From positions 7,254,001 through 7,318,000 of the forward strand of contig NZ_CP042266.1 in the NCBI RefSeq assembly GCF_007856155.1: DNA of 64,000 bases, written 5' to 3'. Numbering within the stretch: the first letter of the stretch is position 1; each line of letters begins with the position of its first letter. The notes under the pieces were generated by a model. The model did no database searches and had not been told where the DNA came from. It worked only from the letters and a program-made list of their open reading frames with translations. Below, one piece after another: positions 1 to 12,000 of this stretch. The position numbers and the translations under genes were made by a program. The DNA is from Streptomyces qinzhouensis (lineage in GTDB: Bacteria > Actinomycetota > Actinomycetes > Streptomycetales > Streptomycetaceae).

Positions 1-2
1 TC

Positions 3-3000
3 ATCCGCCAGGCCCTGGCCGCCGCCGGCCTGTCGGCCACCGAGGTGGACGCGGTGGAGGCACACGGCACCGGCACCACACTCGGCGACCCCATCGAGGC
101 TCAGGCGCTCATCGCGACCTACGGACAGGACCGCCCGGAGGACCGTCCGGTCCTCCTCGGCTCCGTCAAATCGAACATCGGGCACGCGCAGGCCGCGGCC
201 GGTGTCGCGGGCGTGATCAAAATGGTCATGGCCCTGCGGGAAGGTGTACTGCCACGCACCCTGCACGTGGACGAACCCTCGCCGCACGTCGACTGGAACG
301 AGGGCGCGGTGGCGCTGCTCGGAGAAGCGGTGGAGTGGCCCGAGACCGGCCGTCCCCGCCGCGCGAGCGTCTCGGCGTTCGGCATCAGCGGTACCAACGC
401 GCACGTGATCCTGGAACAGGCCGCCACGGAAGGTCCGATCCCGCAGACCGGGACCAGGCCCGGGGCCGGTGCCGTGGCGGGATCGGAGACCGGCGTACTG
501 CCGTGGCTACTGTCCGCCGCGACCCCGGAGGCCCTGCGAGAACAGGCCGCGCGCCTGCTCGCGTACATCGACACCCGGCCGGACCTGGACCTGACGGCGA
601 CGGCCGGCGCGCTGGCCACCACACGGACCGCGCTGGAGCAACGGGCCGCGGTCGTCGGCACCGGACGCGAGGAACTGGCCAGGGGACTGCGCGGCCTGGC
701 CGCGGGAAACCTCGCACTTCCGAATGGTGTCGTCACCGCGTCCGCCCGAAAGACCGGAACGTGCGCCTTCCTCTTCTCCGGCCAGGGCTCGCAGCGACTC
801 GGCATGGGGCGTGAGCTGTATGCGCGTCTCCCGGCGTTCGCGGAGGCCTTCGACGCGGTCTGCGCCGAACTGGAGATCCCGGTCCGGGAGGTGGTCTGGG
901 GCGAGGACGCGGATGCCCTGAACCGGACGGTGTTCGCTCAGGCCGGGTTGTTCGCGGTTGAGGTGGCGTTGTTCCGGCTCGTCGAGTCCTGGGGTGTGAC
1001 GCCGGACTTTGTGGCGGGTCATTCGATCGGTGAGGTGGCGGCTGCGCATGTGGCGGGGGTGTTCTCTCTCGCTGACGCGTGCACGCTGGTGTCGGCGCGT
1101 GGCCGCCTGATGGACGCGCTGCCGGAGGGTGGTGCGATGCTGGCGGTCCAGGCCACGGAGGACGAGATCCTGCCGCTGCTGGACGCGTCGGTGTCCATCG
1201 CTGCGGTCAACGGTCCCACGGCCGTCGTGGTCTCCGGCGCCGAGGAGGCGGTGGAGGCGGTACGGGTCCATTTCGAGGCCCAGGGCCGTAAGACGACCCG
1301 CCTCCGGGTTTCCCACGCCTTCCACTCGCCGCTGATGGAACCGATGCTGGACGACTTCCGCGCGACGGTGTCGGGGATGTCCTTCTCCGCGCCGTTCATT
1401 CCGGTCGTCTCCAACGCGACGGGCGAGATCGCCGAAACCGAGCGGCTGTGCACCCCGGAGTACTGGGTGCGGCATGTCCGTGACGCGGTCCGCTTCGCCG
1501 ACGGCGTCCGCACCCTGGCCGGCCTGGGTGTGACCTCCTTCCTGGAGGTGGGACCCGACGCCGTGCTCTGCGGTATGGCAGCGGACTGCTCGGACGGCAT
1601 CCCCGCCCAGCCCTTGCAGCGCGCGGGCCGGGACAGCGCCACCACCCTGGTCGCGGCGCTCGCCGCACTGCACTGCGCCGGAATCGCCGTGGACTGGCGG
1701 GCGTTCTTCGACGGTACGGACAACCGCCGCATCGACCTGCCGACCTACGCGTTCCAGCGACAGCGGTACTGGCTGGACGCGACCCAAGGGGCAGCCGACT
1801 TGGACTCGGCCGGTGTCTCCTCCGCGGATCACCCGCTGCTGGGCGCCGCGACGGAACTCGTCACGCCCGACGGCTATCTCTTCACGGGCCGGCTGTCGAT
1901 CCGGACGCACCCATGGCTGGCGGACCACACCGTGATGGGCGCGGTGCTGATGCCGGGCACCGGTCTCCTCGAACTCGCCCTGCGGGCGGGTGCCCAGGTC
2001 GGCTGTGCGGTGGTCGAGGAGCTGACACTCGCGGCGCCCCTGGCACTGCCCGACGAGGGCGGCGTACAGATGCAGATGTGGGTCGGTGAGCCGGACGACT
2101 CGGGCCGCCGCCGGATCACCGTGCACTCCCGGCCGGACGACGAGCCGGACGGGGTATGGGTCCGGCATGCCGCTGGTGTGCTGAGCCCGGACGCCACGGA
2201 CACTGCGGATACCGTCGGGTTCGATGCGGTGACCTGGCCGCCTGCGGACGCGGAGGCCGTTCCCGTCGAAGGTGCCTACGAGGGCTTCGCCGGGGCCGGG
2301 TTCGGTTACGGTCCGGTGTTCCGTGGGCTGCGGGCGGTATGGCGCCGCGGTGAGGAACTCTTCGCCGAGGTGGCACTGCCGGCGGCGGAGTGGGGCACGG
2401 CGGCAGACTTCGGCCTGCACCCCGCCCTCCTGGACGCCGCGATGCACGCGGCGATCCTGACGAGCACCGGCGAGACCGCGATTCCGTTCGTCTGGAACGA
2501 CGTCACGCTCCACGCCGTCGGCGCGGCCGAGGTACGGGTGCGGCTGACCCGTACCGGCGATGACGGCTGGACGCTGGCACTCGCCGATATCACCGGCACA
2601 CCGGTGCTCTCGGTCGGATCGATGGTCAGTCGGCCGGTCTCGGCGGAGCGGTTGGGGGGCGGGGTTTCCGGGGGGCCGTTGTTCGGGGTGGAGTGGTCGG
2701 TGGTTGCGGGTGGGGTGGGGGATGTGTCGTGGGTTGGTTGGGAGGAGGTTGGGGTGGGGGGTTCGGTGCCGGGTGTGGTGGTGCTGGATTGTGGTGTCGG
2801 GGTGGGGGTGGGGGTGGTGGATGTTCCGTCGGGGGTGCGTGCGGTGTCGTATCGGGTGTTGGGGGTGGTGCGCGCGTGGTTGGCGGATGAGCGGTTCGCG
2901 GGGTCGCGGTTGGTGGTGGTGACGCGTGGTGCGGTGGGGGTGTCGGTAGGTGCCGGGTTGGATGTGGTGCAGGCTCCGGTGTGGGGTTTGGTGCGTGCGG

Positions 3001-6000
3001 CGCAGGCGGAGAATCCGGGTCGGTTCGTGCTGGTGGATGTGGAGCCGGGTGCGGCCGTGGAGACCGTTGTTTCCGCGTTGCTGTCGGGGGAGCCGGAGTC
3101 GGCGGTGCGGGCGGGTGAGGTGTGGGTGCCGCGTCTGGTGCGGCTGGGGGCGGCCGATGGCGTACCGGAGTTCGATCCCGGGGGATGGGTTCTGGTGACC
3201 GGGGGTACTGGTGGTCTGGGTGGGGTGGTGGCGCGTCGGCTGGTGGCGGAGTACGGGGTACGGCATCTGGTGCTGGCCGGTCGCAGGGGTGCCGCTGCTC
3301 CCGGTGCGGAGGAGTTGGTGGCCGAGCTGGCCGGGTTGGGTGCTGAGGTCCGTATCGCCGCGTGTGATGTGTCGGACCGGGAGGCGCTCGCGGCACTGCT
3401 GTCCGGAATGGTCGCGGAGCGCCCACTGACCGCGGTCCTCCACGCCGCCGGAATCGGCGACAGCGCCGTCATGGCCGCGCTCACCCACGAGCAGGTGGAC
3501 ACGGTATACGCCCCCAAGGCGGATGCCGCCTGGTATCTGCACGAGCTGACCCGGGATATGGACCTGGCCGCGTTCGTCCTGTTCTCCTCGGCCGGCGGAC
3601 TGGTACTGACCGCCGGACAGGGCAACTACGCCGCGGCCAACGTCTTCCTCGACGCCCTCGCCGAGCACCGGCACGCCGAAGGACTGCCCGCCACCTCCAT
3701 GGCCTTCGGCCTCTGGGAGATCGGCGGCGGACTCGGAGCCCACCTGCGCGACACGGACCGCAAACGGATGGCCGCCCAAGGCGTACCGCCGCTGACCCAC
3801 GAAGCAGGTCTGGCCCTGTTCGACGCGGCCCTGCGGTCCGAGCGCGCCACCGTCGTTCCCGTACGGGTCGACAAGGCCGCCCTGCGCAGCCGCAAGGACG
3901 AGGTACCCGCACTGCTGCGCGGCCTCGCGTCCGTCGTACGGCGGACCACGGCGGCCGCCGGCGGCACGGCCGCCGCCGCCGAACCGACCCTGAACGACCG
4001 GCTGTCGGGTCTGTCGGCGGGGGAGCGTCGGCGTACGGTGCTGCAGCTGGTCCGGGCGCAGGTCGCGTCCGTGCTCGGGCATGCGTCGGCCGAGGCGATC
4101 GGCGCGGACCGGGCCTTCCAGGAACTGGGCTTCGACTCACTGGCCGCGACCGAGCTGCGCAACCACCTCAGCCGGGCCACCGGTCTGCGACTGCCCGCCA
4201 CCCTCGCCTTCGACCACCCCAACGCCCACTCCGTCACCGACCACCTCCTCACCCTCCTCGGTGACAGCGAAACCGAAGAGATCGCGGACGAGGACGGGGT
4301 CCACCGGGCCCTCCGGTCCATCCCGACCAGCCGCCTGCGGGACGCGGGCCTGATGGAGACCCTTCTGGAACTCGCGGAGGTCCGGATCACCCCCGCCGAC
4401 CCGGCCGAAGAGGGCGACGCGGACACCATCACCGACGCGGACGGTGACACACTGGCGGCCGCCCGCCGGGAGACCGCCCGGCTGCGCGCCGACAACCGCA
4501 AGCTCGCCGCCGGCCGGCACGAGCCCATCGCGATCGTCGGCATGGCCTGCCGCTACCCCGGCGGTGTGACCGGCCCCGAGGACCTCTGGCGGCTCGTCAC
4601 CTCCGGCGGCGACGCGATCTCCGCGTTCCCCGCCGACCGCGGCTGGGACCTGTCCTCCCTGCGCGACCCCGACGGAACCGGCCCGGACGCGTACTACACA
4701 CGCACCGGCGGATTCCTCGACGGAGCGGCCGACTTCGACCCGGCCTTCTTCGGTATCTCACCGCGCGAGGCCCTCGCCATGGACCCGCAGCAGCGGATCA
4801 CCCTGGAACTGGCCTGGGAGGCACTGGAACGCGCGGGCATCGACCCGACGTCGCTCCGAGGCAGCCGCACCGGCGTGTTCGCCGGAGTGATGTACCACGA
4901 CTACCCGGGCAGCGACGGCAACGGCAGCGTGGTCCCGGGCCGGGTCTCCTACCGGCTCGGCCTCGAAGGCCCCGCCGTCGCCGTCGACACCGCCTGCTCG
5001 TCCTCCCTCGTCGCGCTGCACCTCGCCGTGCAGGCGCTGCGGCAGGGCGACTGCTCGCTGGCGCTGACCGGCGGTGTGACAGTGATGGCGACGCCCGGTG
5101 TGTTCGCCGAATTCGGCCGCCAGGGCGGGCTCGCCTCCGACGGCCGGTGCAAGTCGTTCGCCTCGGCCGCCGACGGCACCGGATTCGCGGAGGGCGCCGG
5201 CTTCCTCGTGGTCGAGCGGCTCTCCGAAGCCGTCCGCAACGGACACCAGGTGCTCGGTACGATCCGCGGCTCCGCCGTCAACCAGGACGGCGCGTCCAAC
5301 GGTCTGACCGCGCCGAACGGCCCCGCGCAACGCCGGGTGATCCGGCAGGCCCTCGCCAACGCCCGGCTCGCCGCCGACCAGATCGACGCCGTCGAGGCGC
5401 ACGGCACCGGCACCACCCTCGGCGACCCCATCGAGGCACAGGCGCTGCTGGCGACCTACGGCCGGGGGCGCCCGGCCGGCCGGCCGCTGTGGCTGGGCTC
5501 GGTCAAATCGAACATCGGCCACGCGCAGGCCGCGGCCGGCGTGGCCGGGGTCATCAAGATGATCATGGCCATGCGCCACGGGACCCTGCCGGCGACTCTG
5601 CATGTGGACGAGCCCAGCCGGGAGGTGGACTGGAACGCCGGAGCCGTACAACTGCTCACCGAGAGCCGTGCCTGGGACGGCGACGGCCGGCGCCCGCGCC
5701 GCGCGGGCGTCTCCTCCTTCGGGATCAGCGGCACCAACGCACATGTCATCGTCGAGGAGGCCCCGACGGCCCGCGTCGCCGATACCGGGTCCGGCCCCGT
5801 CGACCAAGCCACCGGCCCGGCCGCCGTCGTGGTGTCCGCCGCGACCCCGGACGCCCTGCGGGCCCAGGCCGGCCGCCTGCTGACGCTCGTCGGCGCGACC
5901 GACGGAATCCGCCCCGTCGACCTCGGCCACTCACTCGCCACGACCCGGGCGGCACTCGACCACCGTGCCGCGTTCCCCGCCGCCGACCGGGACCAGCTCG

Positions 6001-9000
6001 TCGCCGGGCTCGGGGCGATCGCGCGCGGCGAGACCGCCACGGCCGTCGCGACCGCCGCACCACTGGCGTTCCTGTTCTCCGGACAGGGCTCCCAGCGTCT
6101 CGGAATGGGCCGGGAGCTGTACGCCCGCTTCCCGGTGTTCGCGGCGGCCTTCGACGCCGTCTGCGCGGAGTGGGACATGCCGGTACGCGAGGTGGTGTGG
6201 GGCGAGGACGAGAACGCTTTGAATCGGACGGTGCACACGCAGGCGGCACTCTTCGCCGTGGAGGTGGCGCTGTTCCGGCTGATCGAATCCTGGGGTGTCG
6301 GGCCGGACTTCGTGGCCGGTCATTCGATCGGTGAGGTGGCCGCGGCACATGTGGCCGGAGTGTTCTCCCTCCCCGACGCGTGCGCACTGGTCGCGGCCCG
6401 GGGGCGGCTGATGCAGGCGCTGCCCGTGGACGGCGCGATGCTCGCGGTACGGGCCACGGAGGCCGAAGTCGTCCCACTGCTCGACGAGTCGGTGGCCGTC
6501 GCCGCCGTGAACGGCCCCGCGTCCGTCGTCGTGTCCGGTGCCGCCGAGGCGGTGGAGAGGATCCGCGGGCACTTCGCGGAGGCGGGCCGCGAGACGACCC
6601 GCCTCCGGGTCTCGCACGCCTTCCACTCCCCCCTGATGGACCCCATGCTGGAGGAATTCCACGCGGTGGTGGTGGGATTGTCCCGGTCCGAGCCGACGAT
6701 CCCCGTCGTGTCCAACCTGACCGGTGACATCGCCGCGGGCGAGCTGCTGCGCACCCCGGAGTACTGGGTGAGGCATGCCCGCGACACCGTCCGATTCGCC
6801 GACGGTATCCGTACCCTGGCCGGCCTGGGCGTGACCCGCTTCCTGGAGATCGGCCCGGACGGAGTCCTCACCGCACTGGCCCGGGAGTCGGCCGCCGATG
6901 GTGCCGTACTCGTCCCCGTACTGCGAGCGAACACCTCCGAGGAGACCGCGGTACGGCACGGGGTGGCCCTCCTCCACGCGCACGGCGTCGAGGTCGACTG
7001 GCCCGCCTTCTACGCGGGCTGCGGAGCCCGGCGCGTCGACCTGCCCACCTACCCCTTCCAGCACCGGCGGTTCTGGCCGGCGGTCATGGCCTACGCGGGC
7101 AGCGCGGAATCCGTGGGGCTCAAGCCCGCGGACCACCCCCTGCTGACCGGCACCGTCGAACTGGCCGGTACCGCCGGGCACCTGTTCACCGGGCGGCTCT
7201 CGACGCGGTCGCACCCCTGGCTCGCGGACCACACGGTCATGGGCGCGGTCCTCGTGCCCGGCACCGCACTGCTCGAAATGGTCCTACGGGCGGGCGACGA
7301 AGTCGGTTGCGCGACCGTGGACGAACTGACCCTGGGGGCGCCGCTGGTACTGCGTGCCGAGGGCGGCGTACAGACGCAGGTCCGGGTGGGCGAGCCGGAC
7401 GGTGCGGGCCGCCGGCCGGTCAGTGTGTACTCCCGAGACACCGACACCGACACCGATACCGACGCCGATACCGGTTCGGGCAGCGAATGGACACGCCACG
7501 CGGACGGCTTCGTCACCCCGGCCCCGACCGCGGAAGCCCCGGTGATCGACTCGGGGCTCTGGCCGCCCGCGGGCTCCGAGAGCCTGGACGTGACGGATCT
7601 GTACGAGCGTTTCGCCGACGCCGGGTTCGGTTACGGCCCGGTGTTCCAGGGCCTGCGGGCGGCCTGGCGGCTCGGCGGGGAGGTGTACGCCGAGGTCGCG
7701 CTGCCCGATGACGTGGACGGCGGGGTATTCGGCCTGCACCCGGCCCTGTTCGACGCGAGCCTGCACGCCGCGGCGGCCGGAGCGGGTGCCGGGGCGGGCG
7801 GCGGAGTGCCGTTCGTCTGGTCCGGTGTGTCGCTGTACGCGTCCGGCGCGTCGGCCCTGCGGGTCCGGCTGACGCCGGGCGCGGACGGTTCGCTGTCCGT
7901 GGCGCTCGCGGACGGGACCGGCAGCCCCGTTGCCTCGGTACGGTCGCTGACCGTACGACCACTCTCCGCCCAGCAGCTGGGGGAGGCGGGGGCGGCCGTG
8001 CGCGCCGCGCTGTTCGCGGTGGAGTGGACACCGGTCGAGGTCCCCGGCGGCGCGGCGCCGGACGCGGAGCTGGTCCGGCTCGGGGAGTCGGCCGACTCCG
8101 GCGATATCGTCGGAGCGGTGCACGCGCTGACCGCTCGGGCACTGGAGCTCGCCCGGCGGGATCGGCCCGACTCCGGCTCCCCCCTGGTCTGCGTCACCCG
8201 CGGCGCCGTATCCGGAGAGAACCTGGCGGCTGCCGCGGCCTGGGGACTGCTGCGGTCCGCGCAGTCCGAGCACCCGGGCCGCTTCGTCCTGGTCGACGTG
8301 GCCGGCGAGGAACCCGGCGCCGAGGTGCTGAAATCCCTGGCCGCGCTCGGAGAACCCCAGCTGTCCGTCCGTGACGGCCGGGTGCTGGCCGCCAGACTGG
8401 CCCGGGTCGAGGCCGGGCGGCAGCCCACCCCGGTCTGGGCGGGTGCGGACAGGGTCCTGATCACGGGGGGCACGGGCGGTCTGGGCCGGGCCGTGGCCCG
8501 GCATCTGGTGGCCGAGCACGGCGTACGCGGCCTGCTGCTCGTCAGCCGTCGCGGTATCCGGGCGGAAGGCGCGGCCGAACTCGTCGCGGAGCTGACCGAA
8601 GCGGGCGCGGACGCGGTCGTGGAGGCATGCGACCTCACCGACCGGACCGCCGTGGACGGCCTGCTGGCCCGCCACCGCGTCCACGCGGTCGTCCACACCG
8701 CCGGTGTCCTCGACGACGCGCCGCTCGGCTCGCTGACGGACGACCGGCTGGCCGCCGTCCTCCGCCCCAAGGTGGACGCGGCCTGGAACCTCCACGAGGC
8801 GACCAAGGGACACGACCTCGCGGCCTTCGTCCTGTTCTCCTCGGTGGCAGGCACCTTCGGCAACGCCGGACAGGCCAACTACGCCGCGGGCAACTCCTTC
8901 CTGGACGCCCTCGCGCGGCACCGGGAAGCCCTGGGCCTCCCCGGGGTCTCCCTGGCCTGGGGACCGTGGGCCGGCGCGGGCGGCGGTATGACCGGCGCCC

Positions 9001-12000
9001 TCACCGCGGCCGACACGGAACGCATGACGCGCGCGGGCCTGCCCCCGCTGGCACCGGAGCAGGGACTGGCCCTGTTCGACGCCGCGCTGACGGCCGAGCG
9101 CCCGGTGGTGCTGCCGGTCCGCCTGGCCCTGGCCGCGATCCGGGCGCGGGGCGAGGTCCCGGCGCTGCTGCGCGGACTGATCCGCAAGCCCGCCCGTCGC
9201 GCCGCGACGGCGGCCGGTCCCGACGCCGGCCTCGTCCAGCGGCTCACGGGTCTCGACCCGCAGCCGCGTCACGATGCGCTGCTCGATGTGGTACGGACGC
9301 AGATCGCGCTCGTACTCGGGCACCCGGACATGACGGAGGTGGACCCGGCCCTGGCCTTCCAGGACCTGGGCTTCGACTCCCTGACAGCGGTCGAACTCCG
9401 CAACCGGCTCGACGCGGCCACCGGGCTCAGGCTGCCGGCCACCCTGGTCTTCGACTACCCGACCGCGGACACGTTGGTGCGCTTCCTGCTCGATGAGATG
9501 TTCGGAAACGAGTCCGCCCCGGCGGAGCGCCTGCCCGCCGTACCGGCAACAGCGGCGGATGCCACCGGCGATCCGGTGGTCATCGTGGGCATGGCCTGCC
9601 GTTATCCCGGCGGTGTCGCCTCGCCCGAGGACCTGTGGCGGCTGGTCGCCGACGGCGTGGACGCCGTCGGCGGATTCCCGGCCGACCGCGGCTGGGACGT
9701 GGAGTCGCTCTACCACCCGGACCCGGAACACCCGGGCACCAGCTTCACCCGCTCCGGCGGCTTCCTCTATGACGCGGCGGGGTTCGATCCGGATTTCTTC
9801 GGGATGAGTCCGCGTGAGGCTTTGGCGACGGATGCTCAGCAGCGGCTGTTGCTGGAGACGGTGTGGGAGGCGGTGGAGCGGGCCGGGATCGACCCGCTGT
9901 CCCTGCGGGGCAGCCGGACCGGCGTATTCGCCGGTGTCATGTACAGCGATTACGCGAGTCTGCTCGACGGCCGGGAGTTCGAGGGGCAGCAGGGCAGCGG
10001 CAGCGCGGGCAGTATCGCCTCCGGCCGGGTGTCGTACGCGCTGGGCCTGGAGGGTCCGGCGGTAACGGTGGATACGGCGTGTTCGTCGTCGCTGGTCGCG
10101 CTGCATCTGGCGGGGCAGGCGCTGCGGTCGGGGGACTGTTCGCTGGCGGTGGCCGGTGGTGTGACGGTGATGTCGACCCCGACCACGTTCATCGAGTTCT
10201 CCCGCCGGCGCGGCCTCGCGGCCGACGGCCGGTGCAAGGCCTTCGCCGAGGCCGCCGACGGTGTCGGCTGGGGCGAGGGCGTGGGCATGGTCGTATTGGA
10301 GCGGCTGTCCGACGCCGTACGCAACGGGCATCGCGTCCTGGCCGTCGTCCGCGGCTCCGCCGTCAACCAGGACGGTGCCAGCAACGGCCTGATGGCTCCG
10401 AACGGCCCCTCGCAGCAGCGGGTGATCCGGCAGGCGCTGGCGAGTGGTGGTCTGTCGGTGTCGGATGTGGATGTGGTGGAGGCGCACGGCACGGGGACGA
10501 CCCTGGGTGACCCGATCGAAGCGCAGGCCCTGATCGCGACCTACGGTCAGGACCGTGAACTCCCGCTGCTGATCGGTTCGGTCAAGTCCAATATCGGTCA
10601 CACTCAGGCCGCGGCGGGCGTGGCCGGAGTGATCAAAATGGTGATGGCCATGCGGCACGGCCTGGTGCCGAAAACGCTGCACGTCGATGCGCCGTCCTCG
10701 CATGTGGACTGGGCGGCGGGTGAGGTGGAGTTGTTGTCGGAGGGGCGTGCCTGGCCCGAGTCGGGCCGCCTACGCCGGGCCGGCGTGTCCTCGTTCGGTA
10801 TCAGCGGCACCAACGTCCACCTGGTCCTGGAACAGCCCGAGCCGACCGCTCCGGAGCCCGGTGAGCCTTCGATGGTTCCGGGTGTGGTGCCGTGGCTGGT
10901 GTCCGGGAAGTCGGAGGAAGCGCTGCGGGACCAGGTCGCGCGGTTGCGGTCGTATGCGGAGGGGGCTGGGCTGCGGCCGGTGGATGTGGGTCTGTCCACC
11001 CTCGGCCGGTCGGTCTTTGCTCATCGGGCTGTCGTACTCGACGGTGAGCAGGTCATCGAGGGCCGGGCGCGGGAAGGCAGGACGGCGTTCCTGTTCTCCG
11101 GCCAGGGCTCGCAGCGGCTCGGCATGGGGCGTGAGCTGTATGCGCGTTTCCCGGTGTTCGCGGAGGCCTTCGACGCGGTCTGTGCGGAGCTGGAGCCACC
11201 GGTCCGTGAGGTGGTCTGGGGTGAGGACGCCGATGCCCTGAACCGGACCGTGCACGCCCAGGCCGCGCTGTTCGCGGTGGAAGTGGCGCTGTTCCGGCTG
11301 CTGGAGTCGTGGGGCGTCACACCGGACTTTGTGGCCGGTCACTCCATCGGTGAGGTGGCCGCGGCCCATGTGGCGGGGGTGTTCTCTCTCGCTGACGCGT
11401 CCGCGCTGGTGTCGGCGCGTGGCCGCCTGATGGACGCGCTGCCGGAGGGCGGTGCGATGCTCGCGGTCCAGGCGACGGAGGACGAGATCCTGCCGCTGCT
11501 GGACGCGTCGGTGTCCATCGCCGCGGTCAACGGCCCCACGGCCGTCGTCGTCTCCGGCACCGAGGAAGCGGTGGAAGCGGTACGGGTCCACTTCGAGGCC
11601 CAGGGCCGTAAGACGACCCGCCTCCGGGTCTCGCACGCCTTCCACTCCCCGCTGATGGACCCGATGCTGGACGCGTTCCGTACGGTCGTCTCCGGGCTGT
11701 CGTTCGCGACTCCACGGATCGGCATGACCACAGGCACGGACCTGGTGTGCGATCCGGAGTACTGGGTACGGCACGTCCGCGAAGCCGTCCGCTTCGCGGA
11801 CAGCGTCCGCACCCTCACCGAGGCGGGCGTGACCCGCTTCCTCGAACTCGGCCCGGACGGAGCCCTGTCCGCCCTGGCCGCCGAAACCGTCCCGGACGGC
11901 ACGATCGTGACGGTCCCCGTCCTGCGCAGGAACCGCGGCGAAGAGGAGTCCGCGCTCCAGGCTCTCGCCCGGCTCCATGTGAGCGGCGCGCAGGTCGACT

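Noticed and set aside
507..4082. Long minus-strand open frame across the first PKS module
   Set aside because: It is antisense to a strongly supported PKS; its protein is Arg/Gln/Pro/His-rich with no family motif. High third-position GC creates such frames.
7284..10703. Long minus-strand open frame in PKS modules 2-3
   Set aside because: Antisense artefact of GC-rich codon positions; no recognisable motif.
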